The notes under the pieces: generated by a model
Database searches by the model: none
The model's input: the letters and a program-made list of their open reading frames with translations, nothing else
What the model was told of the DNA's origin: nothing
Program-made: the position numbers and the translations under genes
In this document: positions 1-9,914 of the stretch, piece after piece
How positions within the stretch are numbered: the stretch's first letter is position 1
Layout of the letters: each line of letters begins with the position of its first letter
DNA from: Lachnospiraceae bacterium
GTDB taxonomy: Bacteria; Bacillota; Clostridia; Lachnospirales; Lachnospiraceae
Direction of reading: 5' to 3'
Assembly: GCA_017427775.1 (NCBI GenBank)
Contig: JAFRSD010000002.1
Span: forward strand, 62,001-126,000
DNA length: 64,000 bases

Positions 1-397
1 CCTGCAGCCGAATGATTGCCAGATCATATACCGGGTGCATATCGATACTGAGCCGTTCGATCTTCTCATAGCAATCCGCAAAGCTGTAGCGGAGCTGGAT
101 CGTTGTTTCGCCCTTGAGGTAATCGAACCTGCGCTCCATGCGGTTCGTTTCGATCCGGAGACTGCGGTCCGACGGAAGCGAAAACAATTCCTTCCGGAAC
201 GACTCATAACGGGCGTTGATCCGTCCGGCACGCATGATTTCCTCGGCTATATGCCTGCAGGTTATTGCCGTGCCGTCACGGTTCACGAAGAACATGGTCG
301 CCGTCTGGGGGATTACCTCATCCGACTTATAGATTCTAGCGATTGTCTTGACCGGACGAACATAGCCGGCGGCCTTTTCCATCGCATCTGCAAACAT
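1..397 (-). CDS. Trypsin-like serine protease, N-terminal part (runs off window)
   Basis: The first 132 residues of a gene that continues past the left edge. The ATG at 397 is preceded by a GGGGAGG ribosome site. Residues 34-54 read like the His strand of trypsin-like (HtrA/Trypsin_2) domains: FFVNRDG, then TCRHIAEE with candidate catalytic His49. HPVYDLAIIRL near residue 125 matches the catalytic Asp strand (Asp125). The Ser-containing part lies outside the window. No signal peptide or membrane segment is visible in the part present. The gene starts 24 bases after the C11 protease stop and is probably cotranscribed with it. Family assignment is inference from two motifs; the exact family is unknown. 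Confidence 0.6.
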   Translation of the reverse strand, partial: MFADAMEKAAGYVRPVKTIARIYKSDEVIPQTATMFFVNRDGTAITCRHIAEEIMRAGRINARYESFRKELFSLPSDRSLRIETNRMERRFDYLKGETTIQLRYSFADCYEKIERLSIDMHPVYDLAIIRLQ

Positions 398-421
398 AAA
401 AATCCTCCCCGAAAGCGCGCC

Positions 422-2776
422 TTAACGGTCAATCGCTCTCGTCCAGTACGCCTGGTTATAAATATCGGTCAGGCGGTACATAATCTTCACTTTGTAATCC
501 TTCAGCACGATATCGCTGACGGTCATATTCTCGGTTGCGATCAGCGGATCACCGAGATAATAGGTATCAAGGTATTTCTGATCGTAGGAATAGTAATCGC
601 AAATAAACTTGATCTTGCTGCCCGCTTCGATCGTCTCCGTTCCCTTCGCAACGGTATCGGTCTCGCCGTCCATATAAACAGCCGTAGCACCCGCGATACT
701 TCCGATTCCGTTCTCGTCAAATACGATCTGAATCTCGGAACGTACGCCGTCGATCATTGCCGGAACATATCCGAAGTAGTACTCTTTGCCGTCCACAACG
801 CTTGTATCGGTGTGGTAGTAAGCAACAACATGATTGTTAATGGCAACCCAGGTCTTATCAACATCCGCGATCAGATTGCCGTCCTTATCATAGGAAAGAA
901 CGTTATCGAGACCGAGATCGATGTAACCCGCTCCGTCGTCCACAAACATATTCTTGTCGGCGCTGTGTACGAGTGACCAGTTCTCCTCGGTAAGGGAAAG
1001 AACATAATCGTCGCCGACCTTTTTAAACGTCAGGTCGCCGGTCAGCATATGGCCGGAAACGTATTCCGCCATTGCGTCGGTATCCTGGTCCTTCATGTAA
1101 TCGATGTTGTCATCGGAAAGACCGTCGATCTGAATACTGCGGCCGCCTCCGAGGAAACCGCCGATCAGGGACGAAAGAACGTCACCGCCGCCACTGCCGC
1201 CGATCAGGGAACTGCCGAGATCAAACAGGGAACTCATCGGGGAAGAAGTACCGCCTGCGGAAATCTGTCCGGACGTCTCAAGCGCGGCAAACTGACGGAT
1301 GCAGTTTGCGTACTCGGAATCCATACCGATCTGATTATAGGTCCTCACCGCCGTATCAACATTGGAAGTCTTCTGATACGGGAAATAAATGGACACACCG
1401 TAGGCATTGGTCATATTGGAGGAAGTACGGTTGTATTTGACCGCGCTTTTGATCGCGTTGGCAAGCGCCGTTCCTTCCTTGGTATTCATGTTAAGCGCAA
1501 GGTTCGTCAGGTCGACCTGGTCGATCTTGGTGCTCTGTGCGAACTCTCTCGTATCGGCACGCGCATTGGACACCGCTTCATAATCCTTATTCTGAAGCTT
1601 GCCGCTGACAGACTTTGCGAAATCGGTCAGCTTCGAAGGAACCGTATAAGAGAATTCCGCAAGGTCAACGAGGGAAAGCGTCGTCTTCTGGCCGCGGCAC
1701 TTGGATGCGCACATCGTTACGAAATCATCGATGATCGTCTTACCGAGCGTCGTGGTAGGCGTCGAGGTATTGCTTCCGAGCTGTGTCAGCCAGTTCGTAT
1801 AATACCATCCGATACCGGGCTCGGTCTCTTCGGAAGCGATCAGATAATCGCCGTAGTTGTCAAGCATCAGCGCCGTCTCTGCCGTAGCCATCAGGCAGGC
1901 ATCGAAACCGATGATGTCAAATGTTACGCCGCCCTGCTTCAAGGCGCTGTTGATACCGGCAAGGTTCATGGAACCGGAACGGGAATTCTTCTCGTCATAG
2001 CCGTATCCGCTTACCGATCCGCCGCCGTGATCCCAAAGGATCAGGATGTTTCTGCTTGCGGGATAATTGCTCGCGCAGTACTTAATAAAATCGGAAAGGT
2101 TGGTCGGGTCGGTCATGGCCTTACGGCCGTAGCTCTTCTCAAGGCACTGCAGGCTGCCGTTAACAACACGGTAGATCTGGTTCACGTCGCTGCTGATGCC
2201 GGATGTTTTCCATTTGCTGCAGCCGCCCGTAAGAACGATGATGCGGACATTGTCGCCGTAGGTTGCCTTAGCCATCTCGGCAAGGTCATTGCTGGCCATA
2301 CCGTGCTTGGACTCAAGGTCGGTACCGCACATGTAGACCATGATGGTTACGGTATCCTGTCCGTTGCCCTTAAGTACCGTACGCTTGTCGCGCGCGCCCT
2401 TTACAACCTGCTGGTTTACGGGCTGTGTCGGAGCGGGTGCTCCCTGCGTGATCACGGTCTGGCTGTCATCTCCGGAATCACCTGTGTCGCCGGAACCGCC
2501 GCCGAGCAGGCCTCCGAGCAGATTTCCGAAGCCGCCCTTCGAACCGAGGACCAGCATGATAATGATCAAAATAATGGAGCCGCCGCCCGCAGCACGCTTC
2601 ACATTGCTGCCGCCGCCCGTAGAAGACGGACGGAATCCGCTTCCGCTGCCGCTGCCGGATTCAGAACCGTGTCCCTGTCCTACGGGGCCGGTACCGAGAC
2701 CGTCTCCTCGCTTATGTACGTCACCGCCTGTGCCGGTTACATTCTTCCGTCTTCCGGAAGGTCTGTTATCATCCAT
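422..2776 (-). CDS. Membrane-anchored clostripain-family (C11) cysteine protease
   Basis: 784 residues. The start has a GGAGG site. Residues 1-66 are Gly/Ser-rich and presumably cytosolic. Residues 67-79 are strongly hydrophobic, followed by a Gly-rich linker to about 110, so the protein appears anchored by one N-terminal segment with the rest outside. The peptidase C11 core begins at MVYMCGTDLES (about 146). The family dyad is visible as His250 in LWDHGGG and Cys294 in GFDACLMA. Known C11 enzymes cleave after basic residues and often self-process; whether this one does is not visible. A second Gly-rich low-complexity stretch lies near residues 520-550, and the C-terminal 200 residues look like an added beta-rich domain. 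It has its own promoter and leads the unit with the trypsin-like gene. Confidence 0.85.
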   Translation of the reverse strand: MDDNRPSGRRKNVTGTGGDVHKRGDGLGTGPVGQGHGSESGSGSGSGFRPSSTGGGSNVKRAAGGGSIILIIIMLVLGSKGGFGNLLGGLLGGGSGDTGDSGDDSQTVITQGAPAPTQPVNQQVVKGARDKRTVLKGNGQDTVTIMVYMCGTDLESKHGMASNDLAEMAKATYGDNVRIIVLTGGCSKWKTSGISSDVNQIYRVVNGSLQCLEKSYGRKAMTDPTNLSDFIKYCASNYPASRNILILWDHGGGSVSGYGYDEKNSRSGSMNLAGINSALKQGGVTFDIIGFDACLMATAETALMLDNYGDYLIASEETEPGIGWYYTNWLTQLGSNTSTPTTTLGKTIIDDFVTMCASKCRGQKTTLSLVDLAEFSYTVPSKLTDFAKSVSGKLQNKDYEAVSNARADTREFAQSTKIDQVDLTNLALNMNTKEGTALANAIKSAVKYNRTSSNMTNAYGVSIYFPYQKTSNVDTAVRTYNQIGMDSEYANCIRQFAALETSGQISAGGTSSPMSSLFDLGSSLIGGSGGGDVLSSLIGGFLGGGRSIQIDGLSDDNIDYMKDQDTDAMAEYVSGHMLTGDLTFKKVGDDYVLSLTEENWSLVHSADKNMFVDDGAGYIDLGLDNVLSYDKDGNLIADVDKTWVAINNHVVAYYHTDTSVVDGKEYYFGYVPAMIDGVRSEIQIVFDENGIGSIAGATAVYMDGETDTVAKGTETIEAGSKIKFICDYYSYDQKYLDTYYLGDPLIATENMTVSDIVLKDYKVKIMYRLTDIYNQAYWTRAIDR

Positions 2777-2842
2777 ATCTTACCTCCTGCGGCCGGATGC
2801 CGCTAACTGTCAAAACAAGTCGGCATAAAAACCGATAATAGA

Positions 2843-2871
2843 ATTATACTACGAAATAACCTTCGATTCAA
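2843..2871 (-). promoter_or_regulatory. Sigma-A-type promoter of the C11 protease gene
   Basis: On the minus strand, TTGAAT (2871-2866), a 17-base spacer and TATAAT (2848-2843) lie about 67 bases upstream of the C11 start. The -10 box is a perfect consensus. The predicted start of transcription is near 2836. Confidence 0.6.
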
Positions 2872-2910
2872 CTGTATATATTTTCCATAAAAATACAGGT
2901 TATTACCGTA

Positions 2911-2946
2911 AAGATAAAGAGAGAATCGTCCGAAAACGATTCTCTC
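2911..2946 (-). terminator. Rho-independent terminator after ftsZ
   Basis: A perfect 11-bp stem (2919-2929 with 2936-2946) with a 6-base loop, followed on the minus strand by a T-rich run (TTTATCTTT). It sits about 33 bases beyond the ftsZ stop and closes the dcw cluster. Confidence 0.8.
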
Positions 2947-2979
2947 CTTCCGCATTCACACACACAAATGAATGATAGA

Positions 2980-4254
2980 TTACTTTTTATTCTTCTGCAG
3001 GAAATCCGGAATCTTGATTCCGCTGCTCGGCGCTTCCTTCGGCTCGGGCTTAGTGTAAACCGGAGCTGCTTCGGCTGCCGGGGAAGATACGAATACCGGC
3101 TTGGGAGTCGAAACGACCGGGCTCGGAGCTGCCTGTGCGGGAGCTGCCGGCTGCGATGCGGGCTTCGCTACCGACGAGGTCGTGCGGTTATTCATAAAGC
3201 CGAATCCGGTATAACCAGGAGCTGCCGCAGTAGCCTTCTTCTGAGAATTGCCGCCGTAGTAGTTGCTTCTTGCGGAAGCGGACTGGCTGCTGCCCTTGCT
3301 TGCGCTCTCATCGAGGCCGGTCGCGATAACCGTGATACGGCACTGGTCGGGAGCGGTCTCATCGTACATTGCACCGAAGATGATGTTGGCATCCTCGCCG
3401 CAGAGTTCCTGTACATATGTAGCAGCTTCGTTTACTTCGATCAAGCTTACGGCACCGGCGATCTGAAGGATCACGTGGCTTGCGCCCTCAATGTTGGTCT
3501 CAAGAAGAGGGGATGTGGTAGCCTGCTTAACGGCTTCCATACACTTGTCATCACCGGTACCGTAACCGATACCGATATGAGCAATACCCTTATCCTTCAT
3601 AACGGTCTGAACATCCGCGAAGTCAAGGTTGATCAGTGCGGTATCATTGATCAGATCGGTGATACCCTGAACACCCTGCTGCAGAACTTCGTCGGCCTTA
3701 CGAAGTGCTTCCGGCATGGTCGTACGACGATCCACGATTTCCAGAAGACGATCGTTCGGGATAACGATCAAAGTATCCACATGCTGACGGAGACGCTCAA
3801 TACCTGCAATGGCGTTGGACATACGCTGCTTTGCTTCGAAACGGAAAGGCTTCGTAACGATACCTACCGTAAGAACACCGAGTTCCTTGGCAATCTGCGC
3901 TACAACGGGAGCTGCACCTGTACCGGTACCGCCGCCCATACCGCAGGTGACAAATACCATATCGGCACCTTTGATCATCTGGGTAAGCTCTTCTTTGCTT
4001 TCCTCCGCTGCCTTCTCTCCTACGTCCGGCTGGGAACCTGCACCAAGACCTTTGGTCAGCTTCTCGCCGATCTGGATGTTGACCGGAGCTTTACAGTTTT
4101 TCAAATGCTGACGGTCCGTATTAACACATACGAACTCAACGCACTGGATTCCTTCTTCGATCATCCTGTTAACCGCATTGTTACCGGCACCACCGACACC
4201 GATTACGATAATTCTTGCGCCGGCTTCCTTCTCATCACCTTTAATCTCAAGCAA
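2980..4254 (-). CDS. ftsZ: Cell division GTPase FtsZ
   Basis: Tubulin-like GTPase that forms the cytokinetic Z ring. The start is taken as TTG at 4254: a perfect AAGGAGG (4269-4263) lies 8 bases upstream, and the resulting N-terminus ([12 protein letters not shown]) matches the usual clostridial FtsZ. An in-frame TTG further out at 4272 would contain that ribosome site inside its own coding sequence. The tubulin signature [10 protein letters not shown] and the [10 protein letters not shown] nucleotide loop are intact. A variable Pro/Ala-rich linker leads to the C-terminal peptide [10 protein letters not shown], which in this family binds membrane tethers and division partners. About 424 residues. 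Last gene of the dcw cluster, with its own promoter. Confidence 0.95.
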   Translation of the reverse strand: MLEIKGDEKEAGARIIVIGVGGAGNNAVNRMIEEGIQCVEFVCVNTDRQHLKNCKAPVNIQIGEKLTKGLGAGSQPDVGEKAAEESKEELTQMIKGADMVFVTCGMGGGTGTGAAPVVAQIAKELGVLTVGIVTKPFRFEAKQRMSNAIAGIERLRQHVDTLIVIPNDRLLEIVDRRTTMPEALRKADEVLQQGVQGITDLINDTALINLDFADVQTVMKDKGIAHIGIGYGTGDDKCMEAVKQATTSPLLETNIEGASHVILQIAGAVSLIEVNEAATYVQELCGEDANIIFGAMYDETAPDQCRITVIATGLDESASKGSSQSASARSNYYGGNSQKKATAAAPGYTGFGFMNNRTTSSVAKPASQPAAPAQAAPSPVVSTPKPVFVSSPAAEAAPVYTKPEPKEAPSSGIKIPDFLQKNKK

Positions 4255-4328
4255 GGGTATGTCCTCCTTCAAACTTTATATATGGTTTGGAAACTTCAAA
4301 CTTTCACTAATTAAAAAAATCTACTATA

Positions 4329-4357
4329 AATATATTACGATTTTGCATGAGATGCAA
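4329..4357 (-). promoter_or_regulatory. Promoter in front of ftsZ
   Basis: On the minus strand, TTGCAT (4357-4352), a 17-base spacer and TATATT (4334-4329) lie in the AT-rich ftsQ-ftsZ gap. The -35 box is one arm of a small palindrome (TTGCAT-3-ATGCAA, 4343-4357), which could be an operator. The hexamers and spacing equal those in front of mraZ. Confidence 0.5.
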
Positions 4358-4436
4358 GTAGAATTTTGAAAATACTTGATTTTTTTTACATCTTTTCTAC
4401 AACTGACTTCTCATTTGCAATTTATTCTACAGCATA

Positions 4437-5210
4437 TCATTCTATAACAGTAGCAATTACATTATCCTCGCTTGTCTCAACATTCTCCATGTGAAAATGG
4501 AACTTTCTCTCGTCACCCGCGATACTTTCGAGAATTCCGGGTATCATTCCGATCTGGATATCATAGGCATCCCGCGTTCCGAGGTCGAACCGGTTGTCGT
4601 TACAGATCAGGTAAATTTCGTTATCCTCGCCGAAATGGATCTCACTTGCTTCCACCTTATGCTTCTGCAGCTGGCGGACAAGATTCATGACCACTCTCGC
4701 GAGGTCGCTGCGCTGTGTCTCAAATACCTGATACAGGGTAACCTTCGTGTATTTGAGACCGGTGATGACCGGAAGGTTTTCCACATTTTCCTTCTTCGTT
4801 GATACGATGACGCCGTCCGAATCGAAATAGAGGTAATTTCCCATTTCGAGGATACAGCCGACCGGCATCTTCTCATATGCGCGGATCTCAACCGATTTCT
4901 TTCCGGTCACCCTGACAGTGATCTTCTCAAGAAACGGCAGTGTGTCCGCCTTGTTGTATTTGTAATACAGTTTCAGAAACGGTGTGTACTGCTCGTACCA
5001 TTTGTCGAGCGTGTGTTCCTTGATCTCCTCTTCCGTGTACCGCCCGCTCATACCGATGACCGTGACGGTAACATCGGTTTTGAGATCGATCTTATAGTTC
5101 TTGCGAAACCACAGAAGGAAGCTCACGACAAGGATTACCGCCAGGGCAACGATCAGCACAACCTTCAGAAGAAGGGTCGTTCGCTTTTCCAGTTTGACGA
5201 TCTTCGGCAT
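4437..5210 (-). CDS. ftsQ: Cell division protein FtsQ/DivIB
   Basis: 257 residues: short basic cytosolic tail, one membrane helix at about 13-33, then an extracytoplasmic domain starting with a POTRA-like stretch (DVTVTVIGMSGRYTEEEI) and the FtsQ/DivIB domain. FtsQ joins FtsL and an FtsB/DivIC-type partner to activate septal peptidoglycan synthesis by FtsW-FtsI. Length and topology are normal for Gram-positive DivIB. The start ATG follows a GGGAG site. It lies between ftsW and ftsZ, the standard dcw position. Sequence conservation in this family is low, so the call rests on topology plus context. Confidence 0.85.
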   Translation of the reverse strand: MPKIVKLEKRTTLLLKVVLIVALAVILVVSFLLWFRKNYKIDLKTDVTVTVIGMSGRYTEEEIKEHTLDKWYEQYTPFLKLYYKYNKADTLPFLEKITVRVTGKKSVEIRAYEKMPVGCILEMGNYLYFDSDGVIVSTKKENVENLPVITGLKYTKVTLYQVFETQRSDLARVVMNLVRQLQKHKVEASEIHFGEDNEIYLICNDNRFDLGTRDAYDIQIGMIPGILESIAGDERKFHFHMENVETSEDNVIATVIE

Positions 5211-5276
5211 ATCATACTCCCGAAAGGCAATAATGTATCCGAGCCCGTGAATTTCACAGACTCGGAATGTGAATAC

Positions 5277-6494
5277 TTATTTCAACGGTGCCGCAAGTTC
5301 CGGCACGGCGTCATAATCGATTTTCGAGGAGACATTGAGCACGAGCCCCATCTCCATCATGAGAAATACGAGGGAACTTCCGCCGTAACTGATGAACGGC
5401 AGCGGGATACCCGTCGAAGGGATCAGGTTGGTTACCACGGCGATGTTTAAGATCGCCTGCAGCGCGATCTGGGTAAATACTCCGACCGCGATCAAAGAAC
5501 CGAACAGATCCGGGGCATTGGCCGAAATCTTAAAGATCCGGACAAGCAGAATGATGTAGATCGCGATCAGGAACAGTCCTCCGACCACGCCGAGCTCCTC
5601 CACGATACAGGAGAAGATCATGTCGGTATGCACTTCCGGAATGTATCCAAGCTTCTGGATACTGTTCCCGAGGCCTTTGCCGAACCAGCCGCCACTGGCG
5701 ATCGCATACAGTCCCTGCAGAATCTGATATCCGCCGGGAGCGTTCTCAATGTCCTTCCATACCTGGACACGCGCCGCGCGGTACCCTTCCAGTTTAATAA
5801 AGATCAACGCGGCGATCACAACGATGAAAAATGCGATAATGTAATACCATGTCTTACGGCTTGTTACAAACGGCACGACAAATACGATGCCGGCCATGAT
5901 CAGCGCGGTCGTCAGGTTCTCGATCGCCACGAGAAAAATCAGCGGACCCGTAAACACCACGACACGGATAAATCCGGTCATGCGGTCGAGACGCTTCGGT
6001 GATACATACACGATGTAAGCTACCAAAAGGATAATCAGTACCTTCGATATTTCAGAAGGCTGGAGTTTGAAAAACTTACCGAGTGACAGCCAGCGGTTGG
6101 ATCCGTTCGTTCCGTCACCTTTAAACAATACGAAAGCCTGCAGCGCAAGACAGCCGACAAAGCCGATCAGGAGCAGATTGACACGGAATTTCCCGATGCC
6201 GAACCGTGCGATATAAACACGGTAATCAATCTTCGAAACAAGCAGCATCAGAACCAGCCCGAGGATTGCGTATTTTGCCTGGTTTTTCACGAACAGTGTG
6301 GCGTTGCTGTAATATTTGGTTGCGTTATAGGCACTGATGCTGTAGATCATGATAAGGCCGAAACCGATCAAAAAGAGTATCAGAAACAGGAGGGTATAGT
6401 CGAAGTAGTTCTTCGGCTGCACTCTCTTCTTCTCGGTGGTCTTTCCGCCGTCTTCTTTTTTCAGGACTCGGTTCAGGGTCGATTCGTTATCCAC
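5277..6494 (-). CDS. ftsW: Septal peptidoglycan glycosyltransferase FtsW (SEDS family)
   Basis: 405 residues with about ten hydrophobic segments. SEDS proteins polymerise lipid II into glycan strands together with a class B penicillin-binding protein. The SEDS C-terminal signature is visible: IPSTGIPLPFISYGGSS. The start is GTG at 6494, 7 bases after a GAGGA site. Between murD and ftsQ the natural role is septal FtsW; the sporulation paralogue SpoVE has the same fold and often the same location, so a SpoVE role cannot be excluded. The partner PBP is encoded two genes upstream. Confidence 0.9.
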   Translation of the reverse strand: MDNESTLNRVLKKEDGGKTTEKKRVQPKNYFDYTLLFLILFLIGFGLIMIYSISAYNATKYYSNATLFVKNQAKYAILGLVLMLLVSKIDYRVYIARFGIGKFRVNLLLIGFVGCLALQAFVLFKGDGTNGSNRWLSLGKFFKLQPSEISKVLIILLVAYIVYVSPKRLDRMTGFIRVVVFTGPLIFLVAIENLTTALIMAGIVFVVPFVTSRKTWYYIIAFFIVVIAALIFIKLEGYRAARVQVWKDIENAPGGYQILQGLYAIASGGWFGKGLGNSIQKLGYIPEVHTDMIFSCIVEELGVVGGLFLIAIYIILLVRIFKISANAPDLFGSLIAVGVFTQIALQAILNIAVVTNLIPSTGIPLPFISYGGSSLVFLMMEMGLVLNVSSKIDYDAVPELAAPLK

Positions 6495-6527
6495 CTTAAC
6501 ATCCTCACAACATCATAGTTTCAAAGT

Positions 6528-7889
6528 TTAATCGGGAAGTCCGCGTACAAGCGTCTTAAAGATTTCGCCGCGTTCCTCGTAATTCTTGAACATTCCCCAG
6601 CTTGCGCAGCACGGGGACAACAGGACTGCGTCTCCGGGAACCGCATGCTCATAGGAATAATGTACCGCTTCCTCCATCGAGTTCACGCGGACGATATTCA
6701 AAAAGCCCATGCGTCTTGCGGTCTGCTCGATCTTGTCGGCCGTCTGTCCCATCAGGATCAGCGTCTTAACCTTTCCCGGGAATTCGGCGATCCACTCCTC
6801 GTAGGAAGAGCCTTTATCGTATCCGCCGCCGATCAGAAGCGTCGGTCTCGTCATGGCGCGTACCGCCTGAATCGAAGCGTCGGGGTTCGTTCCCTTGGAA
6901 TCATTATAATACATGACACCGTGTTTTGTCGCGGTATATTCGATCCGGTGCTCTACGGCGACAAAATTCCGGAGTGCTTCGCGGATCAGGTCCATCGGAA
7001 CCTTCATCGAGATGCCGGCCGCTATGGCAGCCATCGCGTTCTCATAATTGTGTTTTCCGATGATGTTCATCTCATGCACGTTGATGACGATTTCTTCCTT
7101 CATGCCGTCATTATAAACGATATTGTCACCGGACACATAGAGGCCTCTGCGGAGTACTCTCGAACTGCTGAACCAGAAAATCTTTGTGTGAAGCTTCTCG
7201 GATTCCGTGCGGAGACGCTCATCCTCGTAATTGAGGATACACACCTCGCCCGGTGTCTGGTTTCGTGCGATGTTGAATTTGGCATCCGTATACGCTTCCA
7301 TCGTATGATGGCGGTTCAAATGGTCGGGCGTGATGTTCAGGATCATGCTGACACACGGATGAAAATCTTCGATCGACTCGAGCTGGAAGCTGCTCATCTC
7401 GGCAACAGTCACGCTCTCGTCAGTCATTTCCTTGGCGAAATCGGTGTAAGGCGTTCCGATGTTTCCAACTACGAAAACCTTCTCAAAATACAGTTTCATA
7501 ATCTCGCCGGTCAGCGCCGTCGTCGTTGTCTTTCCGTTCGTTCCGGTAACGGCGATCAGGCGGCCTTTGGCAAAACGGTATGCGAGTTCCACCTCGCCCC
7601 AGATCGGAACGCCCTTATCCCGCATCCGGTTGATGAAGTCAAGATCGGAAGGAACGCCGGGGCTGATGATGACAAGTTCCGTCTCCTCTTCCAGTTCCTT
7701 CGGAAAATCCCCCGTAACGATCTGCCCGTGAAAACCGTTTCCGAGTTTTTCACGAAGCGCTGCCGTATCAAGCTGGGCGTTCCCATCATATACCGTGATC
7801 GAAGCATTCTCCTCCGTGAGAAGGCGGCAGGCTGACACGCCGCTCTTTCCCGCTCCGATGATAACCGTTTTTTTGTTTTCGAGATTCAT
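6528..7889 (-). CDS. murD: UDP-MurNAc-L-alanine:D-glutamate ligase MurD
   Basis: 453 residues. Adds D-Glu to UDP-MurNAc-L-Ala with ATP in the cytoplasm. An N-terminal Rossmann-like domain (VIIGAGKSGVSACRLL) is followed by the Mur ligase ATP loop GTNGKTTTT and the central and C-terminal domains (YNDSKGTNPDA; DAVLLSPCCASW near the end). Length is typical. The ATG follows CAGGAG. Its usual neighbours mraY and murF (upstream) and murG are absent, so the enzymes before and after this step must be encoded elsewhere. Confidence 0.95.
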   Translation of the reverse strand: MNLENKKTVIIGAGKSGVSACRLLTEENASITVYDGNAQLDTAALREKLGNGFHGQIVTGDFPKELEEETELVIISPGVPSDLDFINRMRDKGVPIWGEVELAYRFAKGRLIAVTGTNGKTTTTALTGEIMKLYFEKVFVVGNIGTPYTDFAKEMTDESVTVAEMSSFQLESIEDFHPCVSMILNITPDHLNRHHTMEAYTDAKFNIARNQTPGEVCILNYEDERLRTESEKLHTKIFWFSSSRVLRRGLYVSGDNIVYNDGMKEEIVINVHEMNIIGKHNYENAMAAIAAGISMKVPMDLIREALRNFVAVEHRIEYTATKHGVMYYNDSKGTNPDASIQAVRAMTRPTLLIGGGYDKGSSYEEWIAEFPGKVKTLILMGQTADKIEQTARRMGFLNIVRVNSMEEAVHYSYEHAVPGDAVLLSPCCASWGMFKNYEERGEIFKTLVRGLPD

Positions 7890-7971
7890 GTGTTTTCTCC
7901 TGTTTCGCCTTGCGTTTATTTCTTTCCGTCCGATATCAGGCGGCTTTCCGCCGTAGCGGCATGACTTACGG

Positions 7972-9885
7972 TCACTCCGCCTTCTTCTCTATTTCCGCAC
8001 TATGCTCGTCTTCCGCATTTTCAATAATGTTAATGCCGTAATCGATCTCGCCTTCCGACGGATACAGTCCGAGATGCGGAAGGATTTCCTTTAAAATACT
8101 GCTCGTCAGCATCGTTGCCGGACGGCTGGAGTTGTACAGTGTGTCGGAATTAACCTCATCGATAACTACGTAGATCACAACCTGCGGGTTGTCGGCCGGT
8201 ACGCTTCCGATAAAGGATACGACGTATTTGTTATCGGTTACGATTTCCTGACGCACACCCTGCTGCGCCGTACCGGTCTTTCCGCCGACAAGGTATCCTT
8301 TTACCTGCGCGGGCGTCGCGGTACCGGCTCTTACGGTTTCGTAAGTCGCTTTACGCATAAACTCGGTCGTGGTCTTGGAAACGGTCCGCGCCGAAATCGT
8401 ATTCTTGGCTTCGTAAACGGTCGCTCCGCTTGCGTTTACGATCTTCTTAACAACGTGAGGCGTGTAATAGTATCCGCCGTTGATGATCGAACTGTACGCG
8501 GCAGCCATCTGGATCATCGTAACGTTAAAGCCCTGACCGAAGCTGCTGGTTGCGAGCTCAACCTGGTTCAGGTTCAGCTTGTCAACAACGATACCCTTTT
8601 CCTCGCCGGGAAGGTCGATGCCTGTCTTGAAGCCGAATCCGAAACGATCCTGATAAGTACGGAACGTTGTTCTTCCGATCTTATCGGAAATGTCCATCAT
8701 GGCCATGTTGCAGGAACGCATCAGTGACTGCTCTAACGTCAGTTTCTCATGACGGGCGTTACAGTGGATCTTGTAGTTGTCGAGTTCGGCAACGCCGCCG
8801 CAGTAATATGTGCTCTCCGGTGTGGCAATGCCCTCCTCGAGCGCTGCCGCAACGGTAATACATTTAAAGGTCGAACCGGGCTCAAACGTATAGCTGATGC
8901 AGAAGTTCTTCCACATCTCGTTAAGCTTCGTAAGCTTCTCCTCTTCACTCATCGCCGCAAGTTCCTCGGCGGAAACAAATCCAGTCAGTTCACGCGGGTT
9001 ATTGAGGTCGTAGCCTTCGTTACTTGCCATCGCGTAAATCTCGCCGTTGTTCGGGTTCATAACGATGACACCGATATTCTTGCAGCCCATCTCCTCATTA
9101 AACTGCTTTATATTCTTCTCAACGGCAGTCTGTACGGCCACGTCGATCGTTGAATAGATCGTTGCACCGTCCTCTGCCGGCCATGTCTTCTTGATCAGGT
9201 TCAGCTCGGCGTCATAATAGCCGCTCTCGCGTCCCGATTTGCCGGTCAGGTATTTGTCGTACTGATATTCGATTCCTGCGCCGGTCGAATGGTCGCTGTT
9301 GACAAATCCGACGATATGGGAAGCAAGGCTTCCGTACGGATATTCGCGGGTGAAGATCGTCTCGAACCAGACGCCCTTAACGAGCTTGTGATTCTCCTCC
9401 TGAAGCCGCTTGAACTCGCGTACCTTATCGTAGCTGCAGCCCTGGATCAGAACGATGTAGGCGCTCTTCGGGTTCTTCTTTAAGATATCGCGTACTTCCG
9501 ACGCCGAAACATCGTCAAACGCCTTCGTGATCGCCTCGACCGTCGGGTCGACATACATGCCGTTGTTCGCATTTACCACGCTCGGATCAAGAATGACGTT
9601 ATAGGTAACGACGTTCTTTGCGAGCACGGCGCCGTTACGGTCCATGATCCGCCCGCGTTCATACGGAATATTCGTATTGACATAACTCTGGTGGCTCAGC
9701 ACGGCATTCGTGTAGTCCACGCCGTGACGCTGCTTCAGATAAATGATACGAAACACGAGAACCATGAACAATACAAAAACAACGCAAAATACAAGCATGA
9801 ATTTTGCTTGCATTTTGCGTGTGAAAATCTTCTTTTTCTTATGGTTACGGTCTGCGGCCGTTCTTCCTTCCGTTCTTGCAGCCAT
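7972..9885 (-). CDS. ftsI: Class B penicillin-binding transpeptidase FtsI/PBP2B (SpoVD-like)
   Basis: About 637 residues: basic cytosolic tail, one membrane helix (about 30-51), a PBP dimerisation domain, and a transpeptidase domain with all three active-site motifs (numbered from 2 codons upstream): STFK (Ser340), SCN (393-395) and KTG (538-540). It crosslinks septal peptidoglycan with FtsW. The ATG at 9885 is preferred over a TTG two codons earlier because AAAGGGG is well spaced from it. No C-terminal PASTA repeats are seen, unlike B. subtilis SpoVD and many PBP2B. The acidic tail (ENAEDEHSAEIEKKAE) is odd but harmless. Confidence 0.9.
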   Translation of the reverse strand: MAARTEGRTAADRNHKKKKIFTRKMQAKFMLVFCVVFVLFMVLVFRIIYLKQRHGVDYTNAVLSHQSYVNTNIPYERGRIMDRNGAVLAKNVVTYNVILDPSVVNANNGMYVDPTVEAITKAFDDVSASEVRDILKKNPKSAYIVLIQGCSYDKVREFKRLQEENHKLVKGVWFETIFTREYPYGSLASHIVGFVNSDHSTGAGIEYQYDKYLTGKSGRESGYYDAELNLIKKTWPAEDGATIYSTIDVAVQTAVEKNIKQFNEEMGCKNIGVIVMNPNNGEIYAMASNEGYDLNNPRELTGFVSAEELAAMSEEEKLTKLNEMWKNFCISYTFEPGSTFKCITVAAALEEGIATPESTYYCGGVAELDNYKIHCNARHEKLTLEQSLMRSCNMAMMDISDKIGRTTFRTYQDRFGFGFKTGIDLPGEEKGIVVDKLNLNQVELATSSFGQGFNVTMIQMAAAYSSIINGGYYYTPHVVKKIVNASGATVYEAKNTISARTVSKTTTEFMRKATYETVRAGTATPAQVKGYLVGGKTGTAQQGVRQEIVTDNKYVVSFIGSVPADNPQVVIYVVIDEVNSDTLYNSSRPATMLTSSILKEILPHLGLYPSEGEIDYGINIIENAEDEHSAEIEKKAE

Positions 9886-9914
9886 AATCAATCCCCTTTA
9901 TTGAACTTGTCCGA

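Noticed and set aside
35-976. Plus-strand open frame of 313 codons
   Set aside because: It lies opposite the C11 and trypsin-like genes and its translation has no protein-like motifs; codon pattern is the mirror of the real genes.
1049-2806. Plus-strand open frame of 585 codons
   Set aside because: Antisense shadow of the C11 protease gene, low-complexity, no ribosome site.
2968-4314. Plus-strand open frame of 448 codons
   Set aside because: Exactly opposite ftsZ; Cys/Arg-rich translation with no domain.
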